DNA of 64,000 nucleotides from Galeopsis tetrahit (taxonomy: Eukaryota; Streptophyta; Magnoliopsida; Lamiales; Lamiaceae), in NCBI GenBank assembly GCA_963675135.1, contig OY776134.1, positions 54,827,740-54,891,739 of the forward strand, read 5' to 3'. The notes beneath the pieces are model-generated. The model saw only the letters and a program-made list of their open reading frames with translations, was not told where the DNA came from and ran no database searches. Both the position numbers and the translations under genes were made by a program. How positions within the stretch are numbered: position 1 is the stretch's first letter; each line of letters starts with the position of its first letter. Below, in pieces: positions 37,829 to 49,677 of the stretch.

Positions 37829-38344
37829 GATTGAGCTTTCAGTTTTCACCTCTCTCTTCACTGCCCCTTCTTTCAATTACCTAACTCGTTGCGCTAATCG
37901 TAGGGGTATTATCGAGAATTGTGAATATCTTTAAAATTCATTAACCATTGTTTTATAGTTGGATGAAGTATATATACAATCTTTTTGTTTTGGACTCACA
38001 CGTCCGGACGTGGGACGTAACGTCCCCCGTCTTGTTCTAGTTCGGGATTTTACATCCGGATTTCAACATCCAATTACATCCACCCCTAAAAATATCTATA
38101 TATTCTACTATTATAATAATACAACATCACACACTCTTACTAATTGATTTGATATAAAGTTACATTATATAATATTATAATACAACATCACACACTCTTA
38201 CACAATTGATTTGACATAAAGTTACATCTCATCCTACTCAACATCCCAAAACAAACATACACAATCACTATTCATCAGAATTTCTCCATCCAGGATTTCC
38301 CCATCCCCATCTTCCCCATCCTACATAATCGCAAAACAAACATG
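37829..38344. other. Upstream region of the OCRE gene with a 61-bp duplication
   Basis: Contains the presumed promoter of the minus-strand gene. A block with ACAACATCACACACTCTTAC and GATATAAAGTTACAT is present twice (about 38117-38166 and 38178-38227). No further gene. Confidence 0.5.
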
Positions 38345-38510
38345 CCCAGATAACCAACTAGGGTTACAACCTGTCTTAACTCATTAACTCCCTTGCTTTC
38401 TATACTAACACGGATGGGAAACTTGGATAGGAAGAATTCAAAAAGTGGTCTAGAGAGGCTCTTTGTGAAGATGTCATCAATTTATAAGTTGGATGAGACA
38501 AATTGAGTTA

Positions 38511-40357
38511 TCAGACGACCAGTAACCACCAGCTCACCAACAAAGTGATAGTTGATATCAACGTGTTTGACTGTGCAATAGGATTTTGGCTTAGAAAGAG
38601 AGCACTATTGTTATCACATAAGAGATGAGGAACATAAGCTGGAAGAGCATGGAGTTCTTTGAGAAGTGAAGTGACCCATATTACTTCAGAGGCAGCGTGA
38701 GTCAATGCTCTATATATATTCTGATTCACAACTAGAATGAACATAGATTGACAACTTCTTCGCATTCCAAGAGATTAAGTTAGATCCGAGATAAATGGAG
38801 TATCTGTATATTGATTGGCGAGTGTCTAGACAGCGAGCCCAGTCAGCATCTGAATAGGTCAGCAAGTGGGAGGGTCCTCTAGAGAAGTCGAAGCCGAAGT
38901 GGAGGGCAGCCTTCACATAGGGAAGAGTTCGTTTGATCACCTGGAAGTGGTCAATGGTGGGAGTGAATTGAAACTGATTGATTTTGTTAACAACAAAGGA
39001 AAGATTTGGACAAAGTGGGATAGCTCAAGTGGTTAGAGCACCACTACCTAGGCCTTAGGTCCTGGGTTCGAGTCATGGGAAGGGAAAAAAAAAAGGGATG
39101 GGTATTTAACTTGTAATCAAAAAAAAAAAAAAAAGGAAAGATTTGGGCGAGTAATGGTAAGATACTAGAGAACGCCGACCAGTGAGCGATATAAAGTTGG
39201 ATCAGAAAAGGGAGAGCCATCAACTCGTAAGTGATTTGTCGAGGATAACAGAGTGGGAACATGTTTAGAATCGAGCATGTCTGCACATGGAGAATATCGC
39301 GAGCATACTTTGTTTGCCTAAAAAAAAACACCAAAATTTGTGTAAGAAATCTCAAGACCAAGAAAATAACTCAGTTTACCTAAGTCTTTTATTGCAAATT
39401 CATTTTGAATAAGAGATATGAGACAGATAATATGTGTAGGTTGACTTCCAGTAATTATTATATGATCAACATAAACGAGAGGTTAAAGGATAGATGCTCG
39501 ATCCCTATTTAAATAAAAAACAAAAAGTGTCATATTTGTTTTCGATGAAGACAAGGGTGAGGAAATTTTTTCTAAACTGCTGAAACCATGCTCGAGGGAC
39601 TTGCTTAAGGCCGTAGATGGCTCTATTTAGACGACATACATAGTCTGGGCGAGTAGGGTCCAAGAAATCGGGAGGTTGTTCCAGAGGTTGTTCCATATAT
39701 ATATATCGGCTTGTTGAAGCGGCCAAGCAAAAAAGCATTGTTGACATCTTATTGATAAAGAAAGGCCAGTTGGTGAGGACAGCGAGAGAAATAATGATGT
39801 GAATAGTAGAAGCTTTGACTAACAGACTGAATGTGTGATCGTTGTTGAACTCAAGAATCTGAGAAAATCCTTGAGCCACAAGGCGAGCCTTGTGGCGATC
39901 AATGTTTCCATTGACGAGAAATTTTGTTCGAAAGACCCATTTAGAGCCAATAATATTTCATTTTGAGGGTGAGGAACCAAAGACCAAGTTTGATTCAAGT
40001 GGAGAGCTTTGAGTTCATCATCCATTCAGGAGATTTAGCTGTAGTTTTGAACCCTTTTGGTTCTATTGTAGAATGAACCGCGGCGAGGAGAGTATTATGG
40101 GCAAGAAAAGTTGTGTTTGAAGGATGCTTAGGTTTAAATATCCCAACTTTTGATTGAGTTCGCATAGGATGAGTCAGACGAGCAATGTCTAGGCCATGAG
40201 GAGACGAAGTGACACGAGGAACAGTGGGGCAAGGTGGAGGACATGGTCTAGGAGAAGGCGAGGAGGCTAGGATGGTAGGCGAGCAAATACTTGTCGAGCA
40301 TGATTTGGAGGAAGGAGAAAGAGCCGGTGCTGGGCGAGCAAAGGATGGGTAAGTCAA
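38511..40357 (-). pseudogene. Copia reverse transcriptase / RNase H remnants
   Basis: Broken frames in the correct order on the minus strand. First is a linker with HPMRTQSKVGIFKPK (about 40190-40130), then the RT start (LKALHLNQTWSLVPHP), then RT blocks (RLNRAIYGLKQVPRAWFQ near 39600). RNase H parts follow (YSDADWARCLDTRQS, then EVIWVTSLLKELHALP and LLCDNNSALFLSQNP). At least five frame breaks or stops separate them. The catalytic RT YVDD block was not found intact. Confidence 0.8.
39010..39131 (+). mobile_element. tRNA-derived SINE, copy 2, with target duplication
   Basis: Box A-like TAGCTCAAGTGG followed by TTAGAGC, box B GGTTCGAGTC, a short body and an A-rich tail. It is flanked by a 15-bp direct repeat AAAGGAAAGATTTGG at 38995-39009 and 39132-39146. 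Its target is the Copia RNase H remnant, so it inserted later. It belongs to the same family as 9604-9718. Confidence 0.85.
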
Positions 40358-40556
40358 ACTAGGTGTCGAGTCAACAAAGGATGAGTAATCAAGATGATGA
40401 GGGGACTAGGTGTCAAGGATAGTGTTGTAAGGAAAACGCATGGATGGAAGAAGAGATAGGATCCAAACAGCATAATATATCCTTGAGATAGCCAATTAGG
40501 GTGGTTTTACAACCTCTTAACTAACCCACTCCCTTACTTTCTATACTACAAGAATG

Positions 40557-41101
40557 CCTTGATCAAAGCATGCGTTATCCTTATTTATTCAAAACAATAA
40601 AACTGACATTCTCTATTCAAATGATTTTAAAAAATATCTTTATTAAATTGGATAAATGTCCTCAACCTTGTTGTTTAAACAATCATGGTTGTTTACAACC
40701 AGATTATTAATTAATTGTTTAAACATCGATTTTAAACAATCTTGTTGTTTGTAATAAAAAAATAAGTTATTCATGCTATTTCTAAGTTTTAAACGTTTGA
40801 ACTTTTATCATTTAAAAATATGTAATTCATTATTTGTTTGATCTTTATAAATTGTTATAAACGAGGAAGCAAATAACATTTGTTATGAACATAGGTTGTT
40901 TAATCTGTTTGTGTTTGTAATGTTTTAAACAACTAAAACAATCTAAACAACAGTGTTGTTTAGTTTTAAAAATTCGGTTGTTAAAATAATCTGATATTAA
41001 ACAACCCGTAGCTTATCATTAAAATATGTTATCTGCACATTTATGAAAATTTAAAAATACTAAAGTAATTTATATATTCAGGAGTTCATCTGATTGTGTT
41101 G
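40557..41101. other. AT-rich spacer with repeated AACAA/TTGTT palindromic words
   Basis: Words such as TTGTTTAAACAA and ACAATCTTGTTGTTT recur many times between 40665 and 41000 without a fixed period. No gene. The last five bases (TGTTG, 41097-41101) are the target duplication of the adjoining Gypsy element. Confidence 0.5.
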
Positions 41102-41839
41102 TGTTGTACGTGCTATTTGATGGTTGAATCGGATGTGGACTATTTGTTAGCACGAGACAAACATGTATAATGATCGGGGGTTTATTACGTGTTTAGGGAG
41201 GTTATTATGATGATCTTGATGATCTTATGAAGAACAAACAAGAATAAATGAAGAACACAAAGATGTAGCTTCTTTAAGAAGCTAAAGCGTAAGAGCTTGG
41301 GAGTGTTTATTGCTTTGGGTTGGGTGATTTGGTGAAAATGGGTCACTTGTCTACAAATGAGCCTCTTTTAGGCATTATATAGTGGTTTCTAGGGGCTGCC
41401 CGCCCTTTACACGTGGCACGCCCTTATTGGACCTGACTTCTGCCCGAAAAGGTGATTTGATGGCGCATTTAATGCTAAACCGCCTCTGGTGCTCGTCCTC
41501 GCCGAAATGCCGAGGAGCTGAGCTACGGTGGTCGCCGGAGGACCATGTCGAGGAGTGTGGTCGCCACGCTCCATGCTGTCTCCCAAGGCTTCAATACTTG
41601 GACTTTTCTAGCTAAGATAGACACGTGCTCGCCAACACATTTGGGCGAGCAGCTAACTAAAACAGGTGCTCGCCAACATCTTTGAGCGAGCACTTAAATA
41701 TATTGAATACATCTATTCTATTACATTTTCTTGGTCTTGTTGACTAGTCGTCGCACGACTTTGTTGACTAGTCCTCGCCACGTAAGCTGGTGACTAGGAT
41801 TGACTTGTCAAAGATTGACTTCTTTGACTAGGTATAACA
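41102..41839 (-). repeat. 3' LTR of the Gypsy element
   Basis: 738 bp, the same length as the copy at 55402-56139 with six substitutions between them. It contains two small hairpins with TGCTCGCC/GGCGAGCA and GTGCTCGC/GCGAGCAC arms (41626-41651 and 41666-41693). Confidence 0.95.
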
Positions 41840-41851
41840 TTTGCCCCCTGG
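41840..41851 (-). other. Polypurine tract of the Gypsy element
   Basis: Read on the minus strand, CAGGGGGCAAA directly precedes the LTR start TGTTATACC, as expected for the plus-strand primer site of an LTR element. Confidence 0.75.
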
Positions 41852-42213
41852 TCGCCTTTCTTCGTATTCGTAGAATGGTAAGGCGAGCAGTCTGATCGTC
41901 TTCTTGGAAGGTGGATTTGTTCTCGACAACACAATCAAATTTGAGATTTTGATGACGTGTGATGGAGGCGGTCGCCTCGTCTCCAGCGCCGAGCACGATT
42001 ATCGAAGCAACTTTTAATTATGACAGATCTGACATGTGTCAGGCGCGTGAACGACGCCCAAAATTTGAAAAGCGCGCGTGGGGCGCGTGCCGACCTCAAA
42101 GGTCGCGCGTGGGGGCCACTTTCCGAACTCGATTTCGGAATTGACCCCAAATATTTGGGAAAATTGTGTTTTTGACCCCGTTTTTTGCACATAGGTCCCT
42201 AGTCGACTTTGCC

Positions 42214-42220
42214 TATAAAT
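42214..42220 (+). promoter_or_regulatory. TATA box of the antisense gene
   Basis: TATAAAT in the context GCCTATAAATAAG, 190 bp before the ATG at 42404. A CT-rich leader (CTTTCTTCCAAACTTCTCTC) lies between, typical of plant 5' UTRs. It is on the strand opposite to gag-pol. Confidence 0.6.
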
Positions 42221-42403
42221 AAGACCTTTACCTTCTTTGAAACACTTTTCACCTTTACCATTTTCGAATTTCCTCAAGCTTTCTTCCAAACTTCTCTCTC
42301 AAGCTTTTCCGGCGAGTTTTGTGGTGGTTTCCGATCGTCAATAAGGTAATAAACTTTCATTTCTTTCTTTTAAAACTTCTTCTTCCCCCATTTCTAAGAA
42401 AAA

Positions 42404-45304
42404 ATGGAGCTTGGTGGTGGCTCCGGTGGTGGTTCCGACGGTGGTCCGCCGCCGTTGGTTGGTGGTTCTGAGGATTTCGGCGGCGGAGACCGTTTGGCCT
42501 TGGCCTTGATGGAGAGGGCATCCTCCTCGGACTCTAGGATCCACTCCCCTGAACCCATAAATGTTGGAGTCCGCGATCTAGGAAAGGCAGTGGTCGTTGA
42601 CATCGACGAGCTCGACGAATCTGATAGGGACGATGCCGGCAACGATGCCGAGGAGGATGGCGCCGAGGAGGGTGGCAGTGAGACTGACTCAGATCTGCGC
42701 GATCAGGGTTTGGATCGAGGAGTGGGCAAACAGATAGACCCTGCTCAAGTCGAGGAGACCTTGACGAGAAGTCTCCGCGAGGATTTCGAGGAGGTTATTC
42801 AGTATGCGGAGAGCATAAAGGACATTTTGAGTGGTAGGGAAAATTTGGATGGCGACGAGGTCTCGAGGGAGGCCTATTATAAATATTTCTGCGAATACCT
42901 TCCTCGAGAGGTTCCTCGCCCGCATCGAGCAGCTAAACAAACAATATACGAGGCGAGCAAGTATGCGAGCAAAGTCTCCTCGGCCCAGTTAGAAAATTCC
43001 CGAAAAAAGTATCAGCTGCCGGCCGACGTTTCCTTCTTTGTTCCTCGCCAGGATGAGAGGGCCGACCAGCCGCCAGAAGGGATGGTCGCCGTCAACATCG
43101 GCATGATGGAGGCAGGGCTGAGGTTCCCCCTGCACCCTAGTATTTCAAACTTCTTACATTTCTTAGGGGTGGCTCCTTCTCAGATTTTGCCGAACGGTTG
43201 GTCGAACCTGATCGGAATCCTAACACTGTTCGGCCTGGTGGCGGCCGAGAATGGATGTCGGAACACGTGGCTTAGCCCGAAAGAGATTAGCTATCTCCTT
43301 CAGGCGGCCGAGGCCGGAGATAAGGTGGGCCATGGATACTATTAAGTAAGGGGCCGTGATAACTTCAAGTTGATTGAAGGGGTTCCCAACAAAATCAGAG
43401 ATTGGAAAACCAACTGGTGGTGGGTAGCTGGGGACTGGAGAAGTTCAGTGAAGCCGGATGGCTCCTCTGCTCGCATTCCCCTCGAGGCTGATTATCAAAG
43501 AATTCGTGGTAAGTTTTTTTTTATTTCTGCTCGTTCTTGTCTATACTGACTAACTCCTCGTTCTTGTAGGTGAAACTGCTCGCAAGAAGACCGCCGATCA
43601 CCGTCTCTCGCCTCTCTTCCAATACCACATTTGCTGCGTTCTCAATCGTCGCTACCTGGAGAGGTCCTGTCGCTTTCTGAACAGGGAGTGTATGCGCGAG
43701 CGAGCAGGTCTTAGAGTACCTCCTCATCACTTCACTCGAGAGTTCCCTCCAGGTATCAACATATTTCTAAGTTTGTGAAATTACTCAAGTTTTGTGAAAT
43801 TGCTCCTCGTAAATATTAAACTCCTCGTTTTTCTTTCTTAGTAGTAGTTCCAGAGAGACTTGTCACCTATCTTCCTCCCACCGTTGAAGTTGATCGCATA
43901 AAATCGAGCAGGATGATGCAACAAGCAAGGATGCTCCGGGAGCGCAAGATAGTTGATGGCACTGGCAAGAAACGGAAAGGGGCGGAGACCTCGGGGGCTC
44001 CACCTAAAAGAGTTGCTAGAACAACCCGGGGGAGTTCTTCTCGCCCCCCTGCTGCCGAGCAGAGGGTTGAGCCAGTTGGCGAAAAGAGGATCTCACCGAG
44101 GAGATCTCCTCCGCCGAGGGGTAACTCGCCTCCCCCCACACAGGTCGTATCTCCTCCTCCCCGAAGCACTCGGTCGCGAGAGACTGCAGCGAGCTCGTCG
44201 GCCGGGGAGAGGGCTCAGGGAGACAACACCCTTCTCGGCTGGGATGCCGCAAGGGTTGCCAAGTAAGTTTACTATCAATAAGACTTTATAATATTTTCAA
44301 GTACCTTTTTCTAATTCCCCCCCCCCCCCCCTTTTTTTTCCTTCTCTATTAGTGTTGCCGATTACCCGATCGCTCAACCTTTCAACGAGAACCTCCTTGG
44401 TTTCTACCGGTCGCGGGATCCGGTCGACAGAGAGCCCCTGAATCCGGTTGCACTTAGGGCTGTGAAAAATTTACCTCGATCGCTGACGACCACGCTGGTC
44501 GACGAGGTGAACAACCACAACTCACTAGAGAATGCGCGGTTGGTCGCCATAGATCTGAGCAGGGCATCTTACACGATAGAGAAACTCGCCATCCAGATCG
44601 CCGAGAGCCGCAAAACCAGCGAGGACAGGAGTGCGAAGCTCGCCCAAATGGCCAAGGCTAAAGCTGTCGTCGAGAGGCAGCTGGTCGCTTCTGAGGAGAA
44701 GGCGGTCGACCTTGAGACGAAACTGGCCGATGTTGAGGCAAAGTTGGCCGACTCTGAGGCCCGACTTGAGACGGTTCGAAAGAAGGATCAAGAAGATCTC
44801 CAAGAGATCGAACGTCTCCGTGCTCGCCTCAAGACTGCCGAGGACGAGGTAAGAATTCTTACAAACAAATCTGCAGCTGACGATGAAGAGTTGGCTACTC
44901 TTCGGCAAGAGCTGGTCGACATGACCAATGAGCGAGATGAGACCAATGAGCTCGCTGGGGGCGTGGCCATGTTATCGGTGGCGCTTACTGCCCACGGGCT
45001 CATTCATCGATTATTGGAAGTTCATCCGGAAGTGGACGTGATTCCGCTCGGCGGGTTTTTGGACGACCTCCTTATGAAGGAGAACCCTCAACCGGAAATG
45101 GAACTCACTCTGCTTCCTTTGATGGAATTGGGACTCCAGTTCCCTCGACTTTTGGGTATTCCGGTACTCTTCTCGACTCCTCCACAAGGCTCCCCAACTC
45201 AACAGGGCGAGCAGAGTGCTCCTGTCGAGGTGGCGGTTGTGAACGAGGAGGAAGTTGCCGACGAGCAGGATGCTGATGCCGAGGGGAATGTTGCAGAGAC
45301 TTAG
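42404..45304 (+). pseudogene. Spliced antisense gene of the Tat element (PF04195-like, coiled coil)
   Basis: Four exons: 42404-43508, 43570-43752, 43842-44262 and 44353-45304. All introns are short GT-AG with branch/pyrimidine tracts. Phases 1, 1 and 2 are kept and the join is 2661 nt (886 codons). Exon 1 has a Gly-rich then acidic leader. Next comes a region like the 'putative gypsy type transposon' family (EAGLRFPLHP, FLHFLGVAPSQILPNGW, later GRDNFKLIEGVP, about codons 225-350). Exon 3 is Arg/Pro/Ser-rich. Exon 4 has a long heptad coiled coil (about codons 640-765) and an acidic end. One in-frame TAA at 43343-43345 (codon 314) interrupts it, between GHGYY and VRGRDN. Antisense extra ORFs are known in Tat elements such as Grande; function unknown, possibly Gag- or nucleic-acid-related. 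Confidence 0.8.
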
Positions 45305-45454
45305 TCTCTTTTATTTTCTTTCTTAGGACTTGCTCGGCCGTTAAGGCCTTTTTTGTAATTTCAGCCTCTTTAAGGCTTTTCAATGAATGGAACTTTTTGC
45401 TTATACGATGTTTGGTACTGCTTTCCAATTTATGTTAAGTACTTTTGAATTTGC

Positions 45455-45960
45455 CTTTTATTTGTTTTGCGAGCATCTTTTTTTTAAAAAAGGGTGCTCG
45501 TCTTTCCTTGCGAGCATCTTTAAGAAAGAGTGCTCGTCTTTCCTTGCGAGCATCTTTTATGAAAGAGTGCTCGTCTTTTAGAGTTAACCATTCGTCGGTT
45601 GAACTCTTTTGTTTGATAGGTAGTGATCGTCATCGCCACTACCTTGCGAGCATCTTTAAGAAAGAGTGCTCGTCTTTCTTTTGCGAGCATCGTTAAGAAA
45701 GAGTGCTCGTCTTTTAGAGTTAACCATTCGTCGGTTGAACTCTTTTGTTTGATAGGTAGTGATCGTCGTCGCCACTACCTTGCGAGCATCTTTAAGAAAG
45801 AGTGCTCGTCTTTCTTTTGCGAGCATCGTTAAGAAAGAGTGCTCGTCTTTTAGAGTTAACCATTCGTCGGTTGAACTCTTTTTGTTTGATAGGTAGTGGT
45901 CGTCGTCGCCACTATCTTGCGAGCCTCGTTTAAGAAAGAGTGCTCGTCTTTGGCTCCTAG
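45455..45960. repeat. 136-bp tandem array built of small hairpins
   Basis: The marker GAGTTAACCATTCGTCGG recurs at 45581, 45717 and 45853, giving a 136-bp step. Each unit contains two palindromic segments of the form GCGAGCATCTTTAAGAAAG followed by AGTGCTCGTC, whose GAGCA...TGCTC and CTTT...AAAG arms pair. The array lies between the converging 3' ends of the antisense gene and pol. Confidence 0.85.
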
Positions 45961-46083
45961 ATGGCTACGCAGAGCCTTGTCCAAAAATTCAAACTTATCT
46001 AACACTTGATGGAAATTTAAAACTTTACTTGTATTGAAATGATGACTAGATACAAACTATACAAATGTGAAAAAATTAAAAAC

Positions 46084-49000
46084 TTACTGGTAATACTTCT
46101 TCAGCTTGACCGCGTTCCATGGGTACTTGCTCGGCTTGCCCTCGAGATCTTCTAGCTCGTACGATCCGTTCAGGAGTGTGCGCGTTATTCGGTATGGACC
46201 CTCCCACGTAGGGCCAAGTATGCCAATGGACTGCTCCATCGCCCGTCGAAGTACGAGCTGGCCGATAGAGAATTGGCGAGCACGTACTTTGGTGTTGTAG
46301 TAGCGCTCTGACATTTGCTTGTAGACCACGTTCTTCTCGTCCGCTGTTAGCCTTCGCTCTTCTAGGAAGTCCAAGTCGGAGAGCTGTGCATCGTTATTCA
46401 ACTGCTCGTCATAATTTGCCACTCGAAAAGTGGGGACTTGCCCCTCTGCTGGTATGACAGCTTCGGTCCCGAACGCGAGCGCGAACGGAGTTTCACCAGT
46501 AGAATTCCTCGTGGTCGTCCGATATGCCCACAGAACCATGTGCAGTTCGTCCGCCCATTTGCCCTTCAATCCATCTAGCTTAGCTTTCAAGGTGTGCTTG
46601 ATGATTTTGTTGATAGCCTCTACTTGACCATTTGATTGTGGATGATAGGGTGTTGAATTTTTTTTCTTGATGTTCCACTCTGAGCAGAAATCCAGCATGT
46701 CTTGACTTGTGAATTGACGTCCGTTGTCCGTCACTATCGCTCGTGGTAGGCCGAACCTGCAAATTATGTTTTTCCAAATGAAGCTTGTCATCTGGGCCGT
46801 TGTGATGGTCTTTAGTGCCTTTGCTTCTGTCCACTTGGTGAAGTAATCGACTGCTACGACTACGAAAGTTACCCCCCCGACGCCAGGCGAGAAAGGTCCG
46901 ATGATGTCGATGCCCCACTTCGCGAAGGGCCAAGAACTGTAGACGGGGATGAGCTCGTCTGGAGGTGAGTGAATGGCGGGTGCAAAAGCTTGACATCTCT
47001 TGCACGTCTGGGCGTAATGAATTGCGTCCTTCTTCAGTGTTGGCCAAAAGTAGCCTTGCCTCATGATCTTTAAAGCGAGCGCTTGCCCCCCTGTATGATT
47101 TCCACATGATCCATCGTGGATTTCGTACATGACGATCTTCGCTTCGTCTTCCCCGAGGCATTTCAATAAAGGCATTGAAAAACCCCGTTTGTACAGCTGG
47201 TCGCCAATAACAGTGTACCTTGCGGACCTGAGCTGCAATCTGGTCGCTTTCACTTTGTCCCCCGGGAGCTCGCCGGTCTTGATGTACTTGATGATCGGCG
47301 ATCTCCAGTCCTCGTCGCTGGTCGCTTCAACCTGCAAAATCTGACCTCTGTTCACCGATGGGGAAGAAATTTTAGTGATGGTCGCTTCTGAAAATATTGC
47401 CTCCCCCTCTGAAGTGGCCAGCCGAGCTAACGCATCTGCTTGCGTATTGTCCTCCCTAGGGATTTGCTCGATGTGGAATTGATCAAATTGCTCGAGTAAT
47501 CCTTTCACTAGCTCTTGATATTTTATCATTTGATCGCCGCGAGCCTCGTAGTCGCCCGTAATTTGACATACAACCAGCTGAGAGTCAGAAATTTTTTTCA
47601 GTTTTCTAGCGGCCACGGCCATAGCCATCTTGATTCCTGCAACCAGAGCCTCGTACTCTGCTTCGTTGTTGGTCGCCCGATACTCGAACTCGATCGCCGA
47701 AGCAAACGTCTGTCCGGTTGGGCTGGTGAGGACAACTCCTGCCCCTGCTTTGGTGCTCGTCGACGAGCCATCGACGAACAGTGTCCAAGGAAGTTCGATT
47801 TCCTCGTCCAATTTCTCCGAGAAAGTGAGCTCGACGATGAATTCTGCCAGCACTTGTCCCTTGATTGTCGTTCTAGGTGCATAGGTGAGCCCAAATTGCC
47901 CTATTTACACCGACCATTTCAAAAGTCTTCCAGTGGTATCCGGACGATGTAGTGCTCGTCGGAGTGGAAAAGTTGTGAGGACGACCACCTCGTGGTCGAA
48001 CAAGTATTGCCTTAATTTTCTGACGCTCATGACCAGTGCGTACGCCAATTTTTCCATTGGAGTGTATCTCAACTCCGCATCTCTCAGTGTTTGACTTACG
48101 TAGTAGATAGGCAGATGTGTGCTCCCCTCAGCTCGGACGAGCACTGAACTGATCGCACAGTCAGTGGCCGCCAAGTATAGATACAAAATTTCGTCGGGGA
48201 CTGGCTTAGATAGGACCTTCGGATCCGATAGATATTCCTTTAATTTTTCGAAAGCTTTCTCGCATTCATCGGTCCATTCGAACCTCCCTTTTTTCGGAGC
48301 ATCGAAAAAAGGTTTGCAACGATCGCCCGTTCGTGCAATAAATCTGTTCAGCGATGCAAGACATCCTGTCAACCTCTGTACTTCTTTCACGTTCCTTGGG
48401 CTTTGCATGTTAATGACTGCTTGAATTTTACTCGGATTCGCCTCGATGCCCCGCTGGCTAACCAGGTGCCCCAGAAATTTTCCTGAGCTAACACCAAAAC
48501 TGCATTTTTTTGGATTTAACTTCATGTTGTATTCCTTCAGTATACCGAATGTCATGGCGAGGTGGTGTAGGTGATCCTCTTTTCGCAAGCTTTTGACAAC
48601 GATGTCGTCGATATAGACCTCCACCATCTCGCCGATGTGTTTCTCAAACATCTTATTTACCAGTCTTTGGTATGTTGCCCCCGCGTTTTTCAAACCGAAA
48701 GGCATTCTCTTTCAGCTATACATATCGGTGGCCGTTATGAAGGCCGTATGCCGCTGGTCGTCGGGATGCATCGCGATCTGATGGTAGCCCACGAAAGCAT
48801 CCATGAAAGTTAACATCTCGTGCCCCGCTGTATTGTCTACTAGGTGATCAATATGGGGCATCAGAAAGTGATCTTTTGGACAGGCGTCGTTTAGATCTGT
48901 GAAGTCTATACACAATCTCCACAACCCGGTCGTTTTTTTGACGAGCACTGGATTGGCCAACCACTCGGGATCAGTTCCAGTTTTCTCGATTAATTTATTG

Positions 49001-49677
49001 TCGATCAATTTCTTGACTTCGACCGCCAAAGCCGCATATTTATCAGGCCCAAATTTCCTTCGTTTTTGGGTGATAGGTCTCCTTGTTGGATCAATATTCA
49101 ATCTGTGGCAGGCATGATTCGTGGGAATGCCCACCATATCCTCGTGCGACCAGGCGAATGCACCGATATTTTCTTTCAAAAATGCGACCATGTCTGACCG
49201 CAAATGTTCTGGTAAATTCGAACCGATGAATACCTCGAGTTCTGGACGAGCTTCGTTTAAATGGATGGTTTCAAGGTCCTCCGCTGAAGTTGCCCGCTCT
49301 TTAGGCTCCTTCCAATGAGGATCCTCGATTCCGAACTTTGGCTCAAAGCCTAACCTAGGCTCCAGATCTGGAAAGTTTTCTGGAACCTGGTCGTCGGGGA
49401 ACTGGTCGCCCGAATCTGTCTGCTCGTCGATATCCATTGGGGTGTGGTCGTCCACTTCCATGGAGGCGTGCTCGTTCGCCTCCACTTGGTGGTTGTCGGA
49501 ACTACGACTGCACTCCCCAACTTCAATCTTTCGGTACTTGCTAGGAAGACCCTCCAAGTAGTTCACTTGTTGATTTTGTGTTTGACACTCAATATACTGG
49601 CCAATCATAGTACTTTCCTTAGAATGACGCTTTGCAAAACGGACGAGACACTCCCTCGCCCGCGTCTGATCGCCCAA
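46084..49677 (-). pseudogene. Gypsy pol: RT, RNase H, archaeal-type RNase H, integrase
   Basis: One reading frame with two nonsense codons (TGA at 48712-48714, TAA at 47905-47907). RT blocks include CIDFTDLNDACPKD, PFGLKNAGATYQRLVN and the catalytic YIDD near 48601-48620. The first RNase H ends at RRALHRPDTTGRLLKWSV. A second RNase H starts LFVDGSSTSTKAGAGVVL with TNNEAEYEAL and DALARLA. Integrase has the zinc finger (HDGS...H...CKRCQ, about 47110-47010), the core DIIGPF, TDNGRQF and NGQVEAINK triad (D, D, E), and a C-terminal WEGPYRI. The N-terminal end is cut off from gag by the nested element at 49680. The stops predict an inactive product. Confidence 0.93.

Larger units (their letters stand above)
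38345..40556 (-). mobile_element. Decayed Copia retrotransposon
   Basis: Both ends carry a related block of about 60 bp: TTACAACCTGTCTTAACTCA ... CTTTCTATACTA at 38347-38407, and a matching ACAACCTCTTAACTAACCCA ... CTTTCTATACTA at 40497-40552. These are probably LTR end remnants. Between them only broken parts of a Copia polyprotein remain, with gag, protease and integrase missing. A SINE is inserted at 39010-39131. Confidence 0.7.

Noticed and set aside
39010..39080. Possible tRNA gene
   Set aside because: Box A and B are present but there is no acceptor stem or cloverleaf; the A tail and target duplication show a SINE.
41382..41615. 77-aa plus-strand frame, repeated at 55682-55915
   Set aside because: Same position in both LTRs; an LTR by-product with no domain.
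45455..45960. Possible CRISPR-like array
   Set aside because: Units are contiguous tandem repeats without variable spacers, in a plant retrotransposon.
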